Shown here: positions 19,928 through 28,498 of the stretch, piece after piece
Numbering within the stretch: the stretch's first letter is position 1
How the letters are laid out: each line of letters starts with the position of its first letter
Assembly: GCF_008704655.1 (NCBI RefSeq)
Contig: NZ_CP023688.1
Span: 7,632,501 to 7,696,500 of the forward strand
Direction of reading: 5' to 3'
DNA length: 64,000 nt
DNA from: Streptomyces rimosus
GTDB lineage: Bacteria; Actinomycetota; Actinomycetes; Streptomycetales; Streptomycetaceae
Notes under the pieces: generated by a model
Told to the model about the DNA's origin: nothing
The model's input: only the letters and a program-made list of their open reading frames with translations
The model's database searches: none
Translations under genes and position numbers: made by a program

Positions 19928-20026
19928 GGGCGCTTCATTACGCTGATCTCAAGGGGTAGTTGAGTCGACAAATCTATGGGCGGTCGCCCCGGCCGGGGGG
20001 TGGGGCGGCGCCCTCGGGAGGGCGCC

Positions 20027-21364
20027 ATGGAGCCCAACAGCCTGCTCGACGCGATTCTCGACGAGGCCGGAATCTCGCACGCCGGGCTGGCCCTGCACGT
20101 CAACCAGCTCGGCCGGCAGCGCGGTCTGGCGCTGCGCTACGAGCACACGGCGGTGGCCCGCTGGCTGAAGGGGCAGCGGCCCCGGGGCCAGGTACCCGAC
20201 CTGATCTGCGAAGTCCTCAGCGAGCGGCTGCACCGGGCCGTGGGGCTCGACGACATCGGACTGAGCCGGCCGGGAGTGCGCCGCGTCCCGGACACCCCGC
20301 TCTCCGGATTCGTCGAACGCGCCACCGCGCTGTGGCGGTCCGACGAACAGCAGCGGCCGCATGTGCTGTCCGCGCCCGCCCTCACCGGCACCTCCGCGGT
20401 CATCCCCGTATGGGAGTGGGAGAACCCGCCCGAGGACGCCGACGTGTCCAGGGACGGCCTGACCCGGGTGTCCATGGCGGACATCGAAATGCTCCGCGCG
20501 GCGCGTACGCACTACGAGCAGATGTACCGGAAGGCGGGTGGTATCGCGACGAGAACGCGGGTCGTCGGGTTCCTCAACACCGAGGCGGCACCGCTGCTGC
20601 GCGGCAGCTACACCGATGCGACGGGGCGTCAGCTCCACCGGGCGACCGGCGGGCTGGTGGCCGTCGCGGGAATCTGTGCGTACGACTCGGACGCCCTGGG
20701 CCTGGCCCAGCGCTACTTCCATCAGGCGCTGCGGCTGGCCAAGGCGAGCGGGGACCGGGGGCTCGGCGCGTACATCATCGCGCTGCTGGTCAACCAGTCC
20801 CTGTTCGTCAGGGAGTACCGCCAGGCGGTCGCGTTCGCGGAGGCGGCCCTGCGCACGGCGGGGCCGCAGATCACCCCGGCGCTGGCGGCGGATCTCTACG
20901 CGATGCAGGCCAAGGCGTACGCACGCCTGGGGGACGGCGCGAGCGCGCTGTCCTGCATCCGGCGTGCGGAGGCGGCGGCCGAGCGCATACGCCCCGGTCA
21001 GGAACCCGACGAAACGGATTACGTCCAGCCGGGCCTGGTGAACGTCCAAGTGGCGGAGGCGCTGCTGAGCCTGGGGGACCTGCGGGCCGCCCGGGCCCAC
21101 GCGGACGCCGCCGTCGACACCCCCGCGCACGACCGGGGCCGGGTCCACCGGCTGGCCATGCTCACCCATATCGAGCTGCGCCAAGGGGACGCGGACCAGG
21201 CTGTGGCCAACGCCGCGCAGATGACCGAACAGGCGCGGGGAATGGAGTCGCAGCGGTTACGGGACCGGCTGCGGGCGGTGCGCGAGCATCTGTCCGAAAC
21301 CGGAGGTACCGCCACCGAGCAGGCTGCCGATCTGATCGACGAGGCGCTGCGCGTTCCACTGTGA
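20027..21364 (+). CDS. NsdA/NsdB-like TPR regulatory protein
   Basis: The 445-residue protein opens with a helix-turn-helix-like region (LLDAILDEAGISHAGLALHV to HTAVARWLKGQRP). A long alpha-helical part with TPR-like repeats follows (RYFHQALRLAKASGDR, YRQAVAFAEAALR, DLRAARAHADAAVD). I recall this architecture from Streptomyces NsdA/NsdB, negative regulators of antibiotic production and sporulation, but the identity is by recognition only. ATG 20027 has GGGAGG 5 nt upstream. It is followed after 49 bp by a Nudix gene on the same strand. Confidence 0.8.
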   Translation: MEPNSLLDAILDEAGISHAGLALHVNQLGRQRGLALRYEHTAVARWLKGQRPRGQVPDLICEVLSERLHRAVGLDDIGLSRPGVRRVPDTPLSGFVERATALWRSDEQQRPHVLSAPALTGTSAVIPVWEWENPPEDADVSRDGLTRVSMADIEMLRAARTHYEQMYRKAGGIATRTRVVGFLNTEAAPLLRGSYTDATGRQLHRATGGLVAVAGICAYDSDALGLAQRYFHQALRLAKASGDRGLGAYIIALLVNQSLFVREYRQAVAFAEAALRTAGPQITPALAADLYAMQAKAYARLGDGASALSCIRRAEAAAERIRPGQEPDETDYVQPGLVNVQVAEALLSLGDLRAARAHADAAVDTPAHDRGRVHRLAMLTHIELRQGDADQAVANAAQMTEQARGMESQRLRDRLRAVREHLSETGGTATEQAADLIDEALRVPL

Positions 21365-21413
21365 GGCCGGCCCGTGTCACCTTGCCAGCCCAACGGCGGA
21401 AGGTGGCACATAC

Positions 21414-21944
21414 GTGCGATGGAAGAATCTCAGTGAGCAGACCGTCTACGAGAACCGCTGGTTCCGGGTCAACCTCGCCGATGTCGAACTCCCCGACGGC
21501 CGCCATCTGGATCACTTTCTGATCCGGTTGCGGCCCGTCGCCGTGGCCACAGTGGTCAACGAGGCCAACGAGGTGCTGCTGCTGTGGCGGCACCGCTTCA
21601 TCACCGACACCTGGGGATGGGAGCTGGCCGCGGGGGTGGTCGAGGACGGCGAGGACATCGCCGCCGCGGCCGCCCGGGAGATGGAGGAGGAGACCGGGTG
21701 GCGCCCCGGCCCCCTCGAACACCTCCTTTCGGTGGAGCCGTCCAACGGCCTCACCGACGCCCGGCACCACATCTTCTGGTCCGACCAGGGCGCCTTCGTG
21801 GGCCATCCCGAGGACGACTTCGAGTCCGACAAACGGGAGTGGGTCCCCTTGAAACTGGTACCCGACATGATCGCGCGAGGGGAGGTGCCGGCCGCCAATA
21901 TGGCGGCCGCTCTGCTGTTGCTGCACCACATCAGGCTGGGGTGA
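21414..21944 (+). CDS. Nudix hydrolase (ADP-ribose pyrophosphatase-like)
   Basis: The 176-residue protein contains a complete Nudix box: Gly, five residues, Glu, seven residues, then REMEEETGW, starting at GVVEDGE. The preceding WGWELAAG strand resembles ADP-sugar/ADP-ribose pyrophosphatases (NudF group). It hydrolyses a nucleoside diphosphate derivative in the cytosol; the substrate is not certain. GTG 21414 with GGAAGG upstream gives the natural start at RWKNLSEQTVYENRWF. It is likely cotranscribed with the TPR regulator. Confidence 0.88.
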   Translation: MRWKNLSEQTVYENRWFRVNLADVELPDGRHLDHFLIRLRPVAVATVVNEANEVLLLWRHRFITDTWGWELAAGVVEDGEDIAAAAAREMEEETGWRPGPLEHLLSVEPSNGLTDARHHIFWSDQGAFVGHPEDDFESDKREWVPLKLVPDMIARGEVPAANMAAALLLLHHIRLG

Positions 21945-21986
21945 TCCGGGCAGCGGCGCGCGGTACCTGCCGCGTACCCGCCGGCC

Positions 21987-22244
21987 TCAGCGCACCATCG
22001 CCTGCCATACGGCGATCGCCAGCGCCGCGAGCCCCGTGAGTGCGGCGATGGAGGGCAGCGGCCAGCGGCCGTGCTCCAACCGCGTGACGCGGGCCTGCAA
22101 GTCGCCCGCGTCACGCTCGGTCTGTTCGGAACGCTGGGCGAGCAACGCCAGTTGGCCGTCGACGCGGGCGGTCCGTACATCGAGGCAGCGTCTGAGCTCC
22201 GCCATGTCGGTGGCGATCAGATCGGGTTCAGGGTGGGCGGTCAC
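21987..22244 (-). CDS. Small tail-anchored coiled-coil protein
   Basis: The 85-residue protein has a helical, heptad-like first part (LDVRTARVDGQLALLAQRSE to LQARVTRLEHG) and one C-terminal transmembrane helix (IAALTGLAALAIAVWQAMV) ending in Arg. It converges with the Nudix gene. Similar small coiled-coil/TM proteins occur in actinobacteria and in phage holin-like modules, but no function is assigned. Confidence 0.6.
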   Translation of the reverse strand: MTAHPEPDLIATDMAELRRCLDVRTARVDGQLALLAQRSEQTERDAGDLQARVTRLEHGRWPLPSIAALTGLAALAIAVWQAMVR

Positions 22245-22357
22245 GGTCCGCTCCTCATTCCTTCCATGGACGGGACTTCGTTGTCGATCCGCGCATCAGT
22301 CAACTACCTCGGTACGGACGGCGGGAGCGTGTGCGGGACGAATATGCGGGTTGGCCG

Positions 22358-22374
22358 CGCACACCCCGTGTGAA
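22358..22374. promoter_or_regulatory. TTCACAC-N3-GTGTGAA palindrome, site 2 (imperfect)
   Basis: CGCACACCCCGTGTGAA matches site 1 at all but the first two bases. It continues GTC, so its segment 22361-22377 is an inverted copy of 22408-22424. Confidence 0.5.
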
Positions 22375-22410
22375 GTCACCCGCCGTGACGGCTCCCGAGG
22401 GAGTGCGGAC

Positions 22411-22427
22411 TTCACACGGGGTGTGAA
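22411..22427. promoter_or_regulatory. TTCACAC-N3-GTGTGAA palindrome, site 3
   Basis: TTCACACGGGGTGTGAA is a perfect inverted repeat. A lone half-site, TTCACAC, follows at 22450-22456. Confidence 0.6.
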
Positions 22428-22669
22428 CCGCGCACCAGCGCCCGCCCCGTTCACACGGTCCCGACCATGGCCCTGAAGCCCGAAGCTGGTCTGCAACGGG
22501 GGCCGCTGCCGGTGGACGGGCGCCCATCGGCCGGTTGTCCGCCCGCCGTCTTTCCCCCGAGCGGCGGGCGGACCACAACGGGGGACGTCACTCACGGGGC
22601 GGGACGGCGGGCGGATCTTTCGTCCGACCGTGCCCGGGGCTTTCGGCCCGGGGCAGGGTGGAGCAGGAC

Positions 22670-22711
22670 GGCGCGAGGGCCGCTTCCCATCAGGGGAGCG
22701 GCCCTCGCGCC
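22670..22711. terminator. Terminator downstream of the hydroxyacyl-CoA dehydrogenase gene
   Basis: A 19 bp stem, starting GGCGCGAGGGCCGCTTCCC and returning with one G-T pair, encloses a 4 nt loop. It lies about 60 bp past the end of the minus-strand dehydrogenase gene. Confidence 0.8.
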
Positions 22712-22771
22712 GTGGCGTGGGGGTGCGGGCCGGAGCCGGAGCGGGCCCCGCCGTCCGCACCGCCGGGACGA

Positions 22772-23629
22772 TCAGTACGGGTAGAAGCCGGAGCCGGTCT
22801 TGCGGCCGAGGCGCCCGGCGTCGACCATGCGGGCCAGCAGCGGGGGAGCGGCGTACAGCGGCTCCTTGTACTCCTCGTACATCGAGGCGGCGACCGAGGC
22901 GACGGTGTCCAGGCCGATCAGGTCGGAGAGCCGGAGCGGGCCCATCGGGTGGGCGCAGCCGAGCTCCATGCCGTTGTCGATGTCCTCGCGGCTGGCGATG
23001 CCGGACTCGAACATCCGGATCGCGGAGAGCAGGTAGGGGATCAGCAGCGCGTTGACGACGAAGCCGGAGCGGTCCTGGGCGCGGATCGCGTGCTTGCCCA
23101 GCACGTCCTGGACCAGCAGCTCGGCCCGCTTGATCGTCTCCTCGCCGGTGGTCAGCGCGGGGATCAGCTCGACCAGCTTCTGCACCGGCGCCGGGTTGAA
23201 GAAGTGGATGCCGATGACCTGGTCGGGGCGTGAGGTGGCGACGGCCAGCTTGACCAGCGGGATCGAGGAGGTGTTGGAGGCCAGGATCGCGTCCGGGCGG
23301 GTCACCACCTGGTCGAGGACCTGGAAGATCTCGGTCTTGACCTGCTCGTTCTCCACGACGGCCTCGATGACCAGGTCGCGGTCGGCGAACTCGCCGAGGT
23401 CGGTGGTGAAGCTGAGCCGGCCGAGCGTCGCGTCCCGCTCGGCGACAGTGATCTTGCCGCGGTCGGCCGCCTTGCCGAGGGAGTTGGTCAGCCGTGTACG
23501 GCCCAGCTCCAGCGCCTCGCCGGTGGTCTCAGCGACCATCACGTCCAGGCCGGCGCGGGCGCACACCTCGGCGATACCGGCGCCCATCTGGCCGCAGCCC
23601 ACCACTCCGACGCGTTCGATGTCGGTCAC
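22772..23629 (-). CDS. 3-hydroxybutyryl-CoA dehydrogenase
   Basis: The 285-residue enzyme has the N-terminal NAD-binding motif VGVVGCGQMGAGIAE (GxGxxG). Family signatures are SNTSSIPLVKLA, the catalytic His in IGIHFFNPAPVQKLVE, the Asn in SGFVVNALLIPYL, and the C-terminal GCAHPMGPLRLSDLIGLD. It interconverts 3-hydroxybutyryl-CoA and acetoacetyl-CoA with NAD(P)(H), serving butyryl-CoA or PHB-type metabolism. It is a stand-alone gene with a GTG start at 23629; neighbours give no pathway. Confidence 0.93.
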   Translation of the reverse strand: MTDIERVGVVGCGQMGAGIAEVCARAGLDVMVAETTGEALELGRTRLTNSLGKAADRGKITVAERDATLGRLSFTTDLGEFADRDLVIEAVVENEQVKTEIFQVLDQVVTRPDAILASNTSSIPLVKLAVATSRPDQVIGIHFFNPAPVQKLVELIPALTTGEETIKRAELLVQDVLGKHAIRAQDRSGFVVNALLIPYLLSAIRMFESGIASREDIDNGMELGCAHPMGPLRLSDLIGLDTVASVAASMYEEYKEPLYAAPPLLARMVDAGRLGRKTGSGFYPY

Positions 23630-23807
23630 ATCGTGCCTTTCGCTGATCTCGGGGTCCGGCGGCCCGTGCGGGGGCCCGTGCTCGTGGCAGGGACCCCGGC
23701 GTCCGCCTCGGCCCCGACGTTACTCCGCGGAATGCTGTGCGGCGGGGGGAGGGGCGGGCATGCTGGTGCCCTAGGACGGGACGTACCGGACACTTTGGGG
23801 GCGCGGC

Positions 23808-25109
23808 ATGAGACGGATCACACGAAGAGCCTTCACGGTCGTGGCCCTGACCACGGCCGCAGCGGTACCGGGCACCGGGGGCGCGGCGGCCCGCGGCCGG
23901 GGTGCGGACGGCGGACGGGCGGAGTTCCGCGGCATGTGGCTGGCGACGGTCGCCAACCGGGACTGGCCTTCCCGACCCGGCCTGCCGCCCGCCCAGCAGC
24001 AGGCCGAGCTGCTGCGGTATCTGGACGTGGCGGTGACGCGCCGCCTCAACACCGTGATCTTCCAGGTGCGGCCCACGGCGGACGCGCTGTGGCCCTCCCC
24101 GTACGAACCCTGGTCGGAGTACCTGACCGGGACGCAGGGCCGCGACCCGGGCTGGGACCCCCTCGGCTTCGCCGTGCGCGAGGCCCACCGGCGCGGTCTG
24201 GAGCTGCACGCCTGGTTCAACCCGTACCGCATCGCCAACCACACCGACCCGACCCGGCTGGTGCCCACCCACCCGGCGCGGCTGCACCCGGACTGGGTGG
24301 TGCCGTACGGCGGCAAGCTCTACTACAACCCGGGCCTGCCCGAGGTCCGCGGCTTCGTGCAGGACGCGATCCTCGACGCGGTGGAGCGCTACGACATCGA
24401 CGGCGTCCACTTCGACGACTACTTCTACCCCTACCCGGTGGCGGGGCAGACCTTCGACGACGACGCCGCGTACGAGGAGTACGGCGGAGACTTCGGGACC
24501 CGCGCGGACTGGCGGCGCGCCAACATCGACCTGCTCGTGCGCGAGACCGCGGAGCGGGTGCGCGAGGCGCGGTCACCGGGCCACGGGCCGGGCCGTCGCG
24601 GGGGCCGGTGGCATCGCCGCCGCACCCACCACCGCCCCGTACGGTTCGGCATCAGCCCCTTCGCCATATGGCGCAACCAGGCCACCGATCCGGCCGGATC
24701 CGACACCCGCGCGGGCGTGCAGACCTACGACGACCTCTACGCCGACACCCGTAAATGGGTGCGCGAGGAGTGGATCGACTACATCGTGCCGCAGGTCTAC
24801 TGGAACATCGGGTTCCCCGCCGCCGACTACGCGAAGCTGGTGCCCTGGTGGGCGGAGACGGTCGCGGGGACACGGGTGCACCTGTGCGTCGGCGAGGCCC
24901 TCTACAAGGCGGGCGCGCCCGGCCAGCCGCCCGCCTGGCAGGACCCCGCCGAACTCTCCCGCCACCTCACCTTCGCCCGCCGCTACCCGAGGGTGCACGG
25001 CCACATCTTCTTCTCGGCGAAGGAGGTGGCCGAGGACCGCACCGGGGCGATGGCGCGGGTGGTGGCCGACCACTACCAGGGGCCGGCCGTGCCACCGCGG
25101 GCCGTCTGA
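23808..25109 (+). CDS. Secreted GHL10/DUF187-type glycosidase-like protein
   Basis: The 433-residue protein has a Tat-like signal (RRITRRAF, then a hydrophobic Ala-rich region). The TIM-barrel domain has family features FRGMWLATVANRDWPS, FQVRPTADALWPS, LHAWFNPYRIA, VERYDIDGVHFDDYFYPYP (acidic pair near the end of a strand) and IVPQVYWN. It is related to the glycoside-hydrolase-like family 10 (YngK type), presumably acting on extracellular or cell-wall polysaccharide; the substrate is unknown. A basic insert (PGRRGGRWHRRRTHH) interrupts the domain at about residue 265. Confidence 0.85.
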   Translation: MRRITRRAFTVVALTTAAAVPGTGGAAARGRGADGGRAEFRGMWLATVANRDWPSRPGLPPAQQQAELLRYLDVAVTRRLNTVIFQVRPTADALWPSPYEPWSEYLTGTQGRDPGWDPLGFAVREAHRRGLELHAWFNPYRIANHTDPTRLVPTHPARLHPDWVVPYGGKLYYNPGLPEVRGFVQDAILDAVERYDIDGVHFDDYFYPYPVAGQTFDDDAAYEEYGGDFGTRADWRRANIDLLVRETAERVREARSPGHGPGRRGGRWHRRRTHHRPVRFGISPFAIWRNQATDPAGSDTRAGVQTYDDLYADTRKWVREEWIDYIVPQVYWNIGFPAADYAKLVPWWAETVAGTRVHLCVGEALYKAGAPGQPPAWQDPAELSRHLTFARRYPRVHGHIFFSAKEVAEDRTGAMARVVADHYQGPAVPPRAV

Positions 25110-25125
25110 GCGGCGCCCCGGGCGG

Positions 25126-25329
25126 CTACTCCCGGGGCTCGGCCGTGGAGAAGGGCCGTACGACGGTGTCCGGGCCCGGGGACATCAGGGTCTCGTGCCC
25201 GTCCTCGAAACGGACGCGGTAGGGCGGGGTGCCGTCCTCGCCCAGCACTTCGATGATCTCGACGGTCCGGTCGTGCTGCCCCACGATCCTGCCGTGCACC
25301 AGCAGCCGGTCTCCCACACTCGCACGCAT
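25126..25329 (-). CDS. DUF1918 domain-containing protein
   Basis: The 67-residue protein begins MRASVGDRLLVHGRIVGQ and continues with the DUF1918 pattern (IIEVLGEDGTPPYRVRFEDG, HETLMSPGPD). It is a small SH3-like barrel of unknown function, common in actinobacteria. It converges on the glycosidase-like gene with a 16 bp gap. Confidence 0.82.
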   Translation of the reverse strand: MRASVGDRLLVHGRIVGQHDRTVEIIEVLGEDGTPPYRVRFEDGHETLMSPGPDTVVRPFSTAEPRE

Positions 25330-25450
25330 CGGCTACGGCCTCCTCGTCAGTCGGTCGGAGGGTGTGTGTTCGTGGCGGCAAGTGTACGGCCGGGCCCCAC
25401 CGTTGCACCCGTGGAGAGCGATGGCCGGGCGGTGTTCACCGGCCATTCGG

Positions 25451-26428
25451 TCAGCGGCCGGAGCGCTGGGTGACCGCGATGCAGACCAGGACGGCGACGG
25501 CGGCGGCCGGGGCGGCCAGCGGCAGCTGCTCGCCCAGCAGCAGTACGGACCAGACCAGCGTCAGCAGCGGCTGCGCGAGCTGGAGCTGGCTGGCCCTGGA
25601 CACGCCGATGAGGGCCATGCCGCGGTACCAGACCACCATCCCGAGGAACTGCGAGCCGAAAGACAGCCACAGCAGGCCCGCCACCGCGTGCCCCGTGAAG
25701 TGCGGCGGTTCGGCGAGCAGCGCGAGGACCGCGCCGGGCACGGTGACCGGCACGGCCAGCACCAGCGCCCAGCCGATCACCTGCCAGCCGGGCAGGTGCC
25801 GGGCCAGCCGGCCGCCTTCGGTGTAGCCCGCAGCGCACACCAGGAGCGCGGCGAAGAGGTAGAGGTCGCCGGTGCTCAGCGCGCCGCCGCTCTGCTGGAC
25901 GGTGAAGCCGATGACGACGGCGGCGCCGGCCAGCGCCGCGGCCCAGAACGCCTTCGACGGGCGGGCCCCGGTCCGTACGGCCGAGAACACCGCGGTGGTC
26001 AGCGGCAGCAGACCCACGACGACCGCCGCGTGCGAGGTGGTGGAGGTCTCCAGGGCGAGGGTGGTCAGCAGCGGGAAGCCGAGGACGACGCCGGCCGCCA
26101 CGACGGCCAGGCCCGCCCAGTGCCGCCGCTCGGGCGGCCGGACCCGGAACGCGGCCAGGCAGCACCCGGCGATGGCGGCGGCGAGCACGCTGCGCAGGGT
26201 CACCACCGTCCAGGCGCCCATGCCTTCCAGGGCCCAGGCGGTGGCGGGAAAGGTGAGCGAGAAGGAGGCGACGCCGAGGGCGGCGAGCAGGGTGCCGCGG
26301 GCGGCGGTGGCGTTGGCCGGGGAAGCGATGGAGGGGTCGGCGAGCGGGGGCCCGGGGGCGGTGGCCGGAGCGGCCGGGGCGTTGACCGCTATCGCGGTGC
26401 CGGTAGTAGCGCTATCGTGCTCTCTCAT
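25451..26428 (-). CDS. EamA-family (DMT) transporter
   Basis: The 325-residue membrane protein has about ten hydrophobic helices and the duplicated EamA domain (first GTLLAALGVASFSLTFPATAWAL, second GDLYLFAALLVCAAG). DMT carriers of this type export metabolites or amino acids. It is exactly divergent from a MocR regulator, which probably controls it. ATG 26428 overlaps the regulator's ATG in the shared CATG. Longer in-frame starts exist, but they would run deep into the regulator gene. Confidence 0.85.
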   Translation of the reverse strand: MREHDSATTGTAIAVNAPAAPATAPGPPLADPSIASPANATAARGTLLAALGVASFSLTFPATAWALEGMGAWTVVTLRSVLAAAIAGCCLAAFRVRPPERRHWAGLAVVAAGVVLGFPLLTTLALETSTTSHAAVVVGLLPLTTAVFSAVRTGARPSKAFWAAALAGAAVVIGFTVQQSGGALSTGDLYLFAALLVCAAGYTEGGRLARHLPGWQVIGWALVLAVPVTVPGAVLALLAEPPHFTGHAVAGLLWLSFGSQFLGMVVWYRGMALIGVSRASQLQLAQPLLTLVWSVLLLGEQLPLAAPAAAVAVLVCIAVTQRSGR

Positions 26429-26440
26429 GCATGAGCGTAG
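26406..26440. promoter_or_regulatory. Overlapping divergent start region of EamA and MocR genes
   Basis: CATG at 26426-26429 contains both start codons. TAGCGCTA (26406-26413) is palindromic. TATCGT (26413-26418) could be the -10 for a leaderless MocR mRNA. On the opposite strand TACGCT sits at similar distance before the EamA ATG. Confidence 0.4.
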
Positions 26441-27887
26441 CAGCGTCGCCGAACTGGCTTCCATCCTCCGAGAAGGCCTCAACCGCTACTCTCCGGGTGA
26501 GAAGCTGCCGTCCAGCCGGGCCCTGGTCGAGCGGCACCGGGTGAGCCCGGTGACGGTCTCCCGCGCGCTGGCCGAGCTGGCGGCCGAGGGGCTGGTCGTC
26601 ACCCGGCCCGGCGCCGGGGCCTTCCGTGCGGAGGCCCGGCAGCAGGCCCGCCCGGTGGACACTTCCTGGCAGGAGATCGCGCTGAGCGCCGAGGCGGCGG
26701 GCGACCACGCGCCGCGCGGCGTGGACGCCTCGGGCGTACTGGCCACGCTCGCCGAGTCCGCCTCCGGCGTCATCGAGCTGAACGGCGGCTATCTGCACCC
26801 CGCCCTCCAGCCGGAGCGCGCGCTGGCCGCCGCGCTCGCGCGGGCCGGACGGCGGCCGGGCGCCTGGGGACGGCCGCCGGTGGAAGGCGTCGCCGAGCTG
26901 CGGGCGTGGTTCGCGCGCGAGATCGGCGGCCCCGGGGGAGTGCTCGCGACCTCCGACGTCCTGGTGACGGCGGGCGGGCAGAGCGCCCTGACCGCGGCCC
27001 TGCGGGCGCTCGCCCCGCCGGGCGCGCCGGTGCTCGTCGAGTCGCCGACCTACCCGGGCGTGCTGGCCGCGGCCCGCGCCTCCGGGCTGCGGCCGGTCCC
27101 CGTACCGGTGGACGCGGACGGTGTACGGGCCGATCTGCTGGCCGACGCGTTCCGGGCCAGCGGGTCCCGGCTGTTCGTCTGCCAGCCGCTCTTCCAGAAC
27201 CCGACCGGGGCGGTGCTGGCCGCCGGGCGCCGGGCCGAGGTGCTGCGGATCGCGCGCGCCGCCGGGGCGTTCGTGGTGGAGGACGACTTCGCGCGCCGCC
27301 TCGTCCACGAGGACGCGCCCGCGCCGCCGCCCACGCTGGTCGCCGACGACCCGGACGGCACGGTCGTGCACGTCTGCTCACTGACCAAGGCCGCGTCGCC
27401 GAGCCTGCGCGTGGGCGCGCTCGCCGCGCGCGGCCCGGTCCTGGACCGGCTGCGCGCCATCCAGGTCGTGGACAGCTTCTTCGTGCCCAGGCCGCTCCAG
27501 GAAACGGCCCTGGAGCTGGTGGGATCGCCGGCGTGGAGCCGCCACCTGAGGGCCTTGGCGGGACAGCTGGCCGCCCGCAGGGAAGCGCTTGTCGCCGCGC
27601 TCCGGCTGCACTTCGGGAATACGGACGCGGGCCCCGGCGTGCAGGTCGTCCCGCCCGGCGGCTACCACCTCTGGCTGCGGCTGCCCGACGGCACGGACGA
27701 GACGGCGCTCGCCGGCGCGGCCCTGCGCGCGGGCGTCGCGGTCGCCCCGGGCCGCCCGTACTTCGCCGCCGAGCCCCCGGCCCCGCATGTGCGCCTGACG
27801 TTCGCGCAGGCTTCGGGGGTGGCCGAACTGGCGGAAGGAGTGCGGCGGCTGCGTACGGCCTACGAGGAAGTGACGGGCGGAAGGTGA
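26427..27887 (+). CDS. MocR-type GntR/aminotransferase-fold regulator
   Basis: The 486-residue protein has an N-terminal GntR winged helix (LASILREGLNRYSPGEKLPS, VSPVTVSRALAELAAEGLVV) joined to a class I aminotransferase domain. PLP-site features are the SPTYPG segment, QPLFQNPTG, VEDDFARR and the Schiff-base lysine Lys321 in SLTKAASPSLRVG. MocR proteins sense a PLP-amino-acid or pyridoxal compound and regulate a neighbouring gene, here most likely the divergent EamA exporter. ATG 26427 is probably leaderless. Confidence 0.9.
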   Translation: MHERSSVAELASILREGLNRYSPGEKLPSSRALVERHRVSPVTVSRALAELAAEGLVVTRPGAGAFRAEARQQARPVDTSWQEIALSAEAAGDHAPRGVDASGVLATLAESASGVIELNGGYLHPALQPERALAAALARAGRRPGAWGRPPVEGVAELRAWFAREIGGPGGVLATSDVLVTAGGQSALTAALRALAPPGAPVLVESPTYPGVLAAARASGLRPVPVPVDADGVRADLLADAFRASGSRLFVCQPLFQNPTGAVLAAGRRAEVLRIARAAGAFVVEDDFARRLVHEDAPAPPPTLVADDPDGTVVHVCSLTKAASPSLRVGALAARGPVLDRLRAIQVVDSFFVPRPLQETALELVGSPAWSRHLRALAGQLAARREALVAALRLHFGNTDAGPGVQVVPPGGYHLWLRLPDGTDETALAGAALRAGVAVAPGRPYFAAEPPAPHVRLTFAQASGVAELAEGVRRLRTAYEEVTGGR

Positions 27888-27981
27888 GGTGGAAAGGCGA
27901 CGCGGGCGGGGCGGAGGAGGCGGGCCAGGGGCGCCGGGTAATCCGTTCGACTCCGGCCGCATCCTCTGCCAGCCTCCCGCC

Positions 27982-28467
27982 ATGAACGACACGACCCGCG
28001 GCGACCGCGCCCCCGAGCCCGTGACCGACGGCATCCCCGCCGGTTACGAGGTCTCCACCGACCCGGACCGGCTCGACCTGGCCCTGATCCACCACTGGCT
28101 CTCCACCGACGCCTACTGGGCGCTCGGCCGCCCCCGCGAGCGCCAGGACCGGGCGGTGGCCGGATCGCTCAACTTCGGTCTGTACGAGAAGGATACGGCC
28201 GGCGGCGGCCCGGCGCGGCAGGTCGGCTACGCCCGGGTCGTCACCGACCACACCACCTTCGCCTGGCTCTGCGACGTGTACATCGCGCCCGTGGCCCGGG
28301 GCAAGGGCCTGGGCACGGCCCTCGTCACCCATATCCGCGACCACCTGGCGCCGTGCGGTCTGCGCCGCATCCTGCTGGCGACCGGCGACGCCCACGAGAT
28401 CTACGCCCGCGTCGGCTTCGAGCCGCTGGCCGACCCGGGCAAGTGGATGGCGCTCGGGTTCCGGTAA
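27982..28467 (+). CDS. GNAT-family N-acetyltransferase
   Basis: The 161-residue protein has the GNAT fold with the acetyl-CoA loop VARGKGLGTALVTHIRDHL (R/Q-x-x-G-x-G/A pattern), preceded by WLCDVYIAP and followed by YARVGFEPL. The N-terminal YWALGRPRERQDRAV resembles small uncharacterised acetyltransferases. It lies 94 bp after the MocR gene on the same strand. The substrate is unknown. Confidence 0.85.
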   Translation: MNDTTRGDRAPEPVTDGIPAGYEVSTDPDRLDLALIHHWLSTDAYWALGRPRERQDRAVAGSLNFGLYEKDTAGGGPARQVGYARVVTDHTTFAWLCDVYIAPVARGKGLGTALVTHIRDHLAPCGLRRILLATGDAHEIYARVGFEPLADPGKWMALGFR

Positions 28468-28498
28468 CGGGGACTCCAGTAGCGCGCGGGGCCCCGCC

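Larger units (their letters stand above)
22245..22771. other. Gene-free interval with repeated palindromes
   Basis: This 527 bp stretch contains no supported gene. It holds a TTCACAC-type site cluster (22358-22456) and a terminator hairpin (22670-22711). Open frames in it are biased and lack family resemblance. Confidence 0.65.

Noticed and set aside
22467..22784. Open frames in the gap between the small coiled-coil gene and the dehydrogenase
   Set aside because: Pro/Arg-rich composition, overlap with a strong terminator and no recognisable domain.
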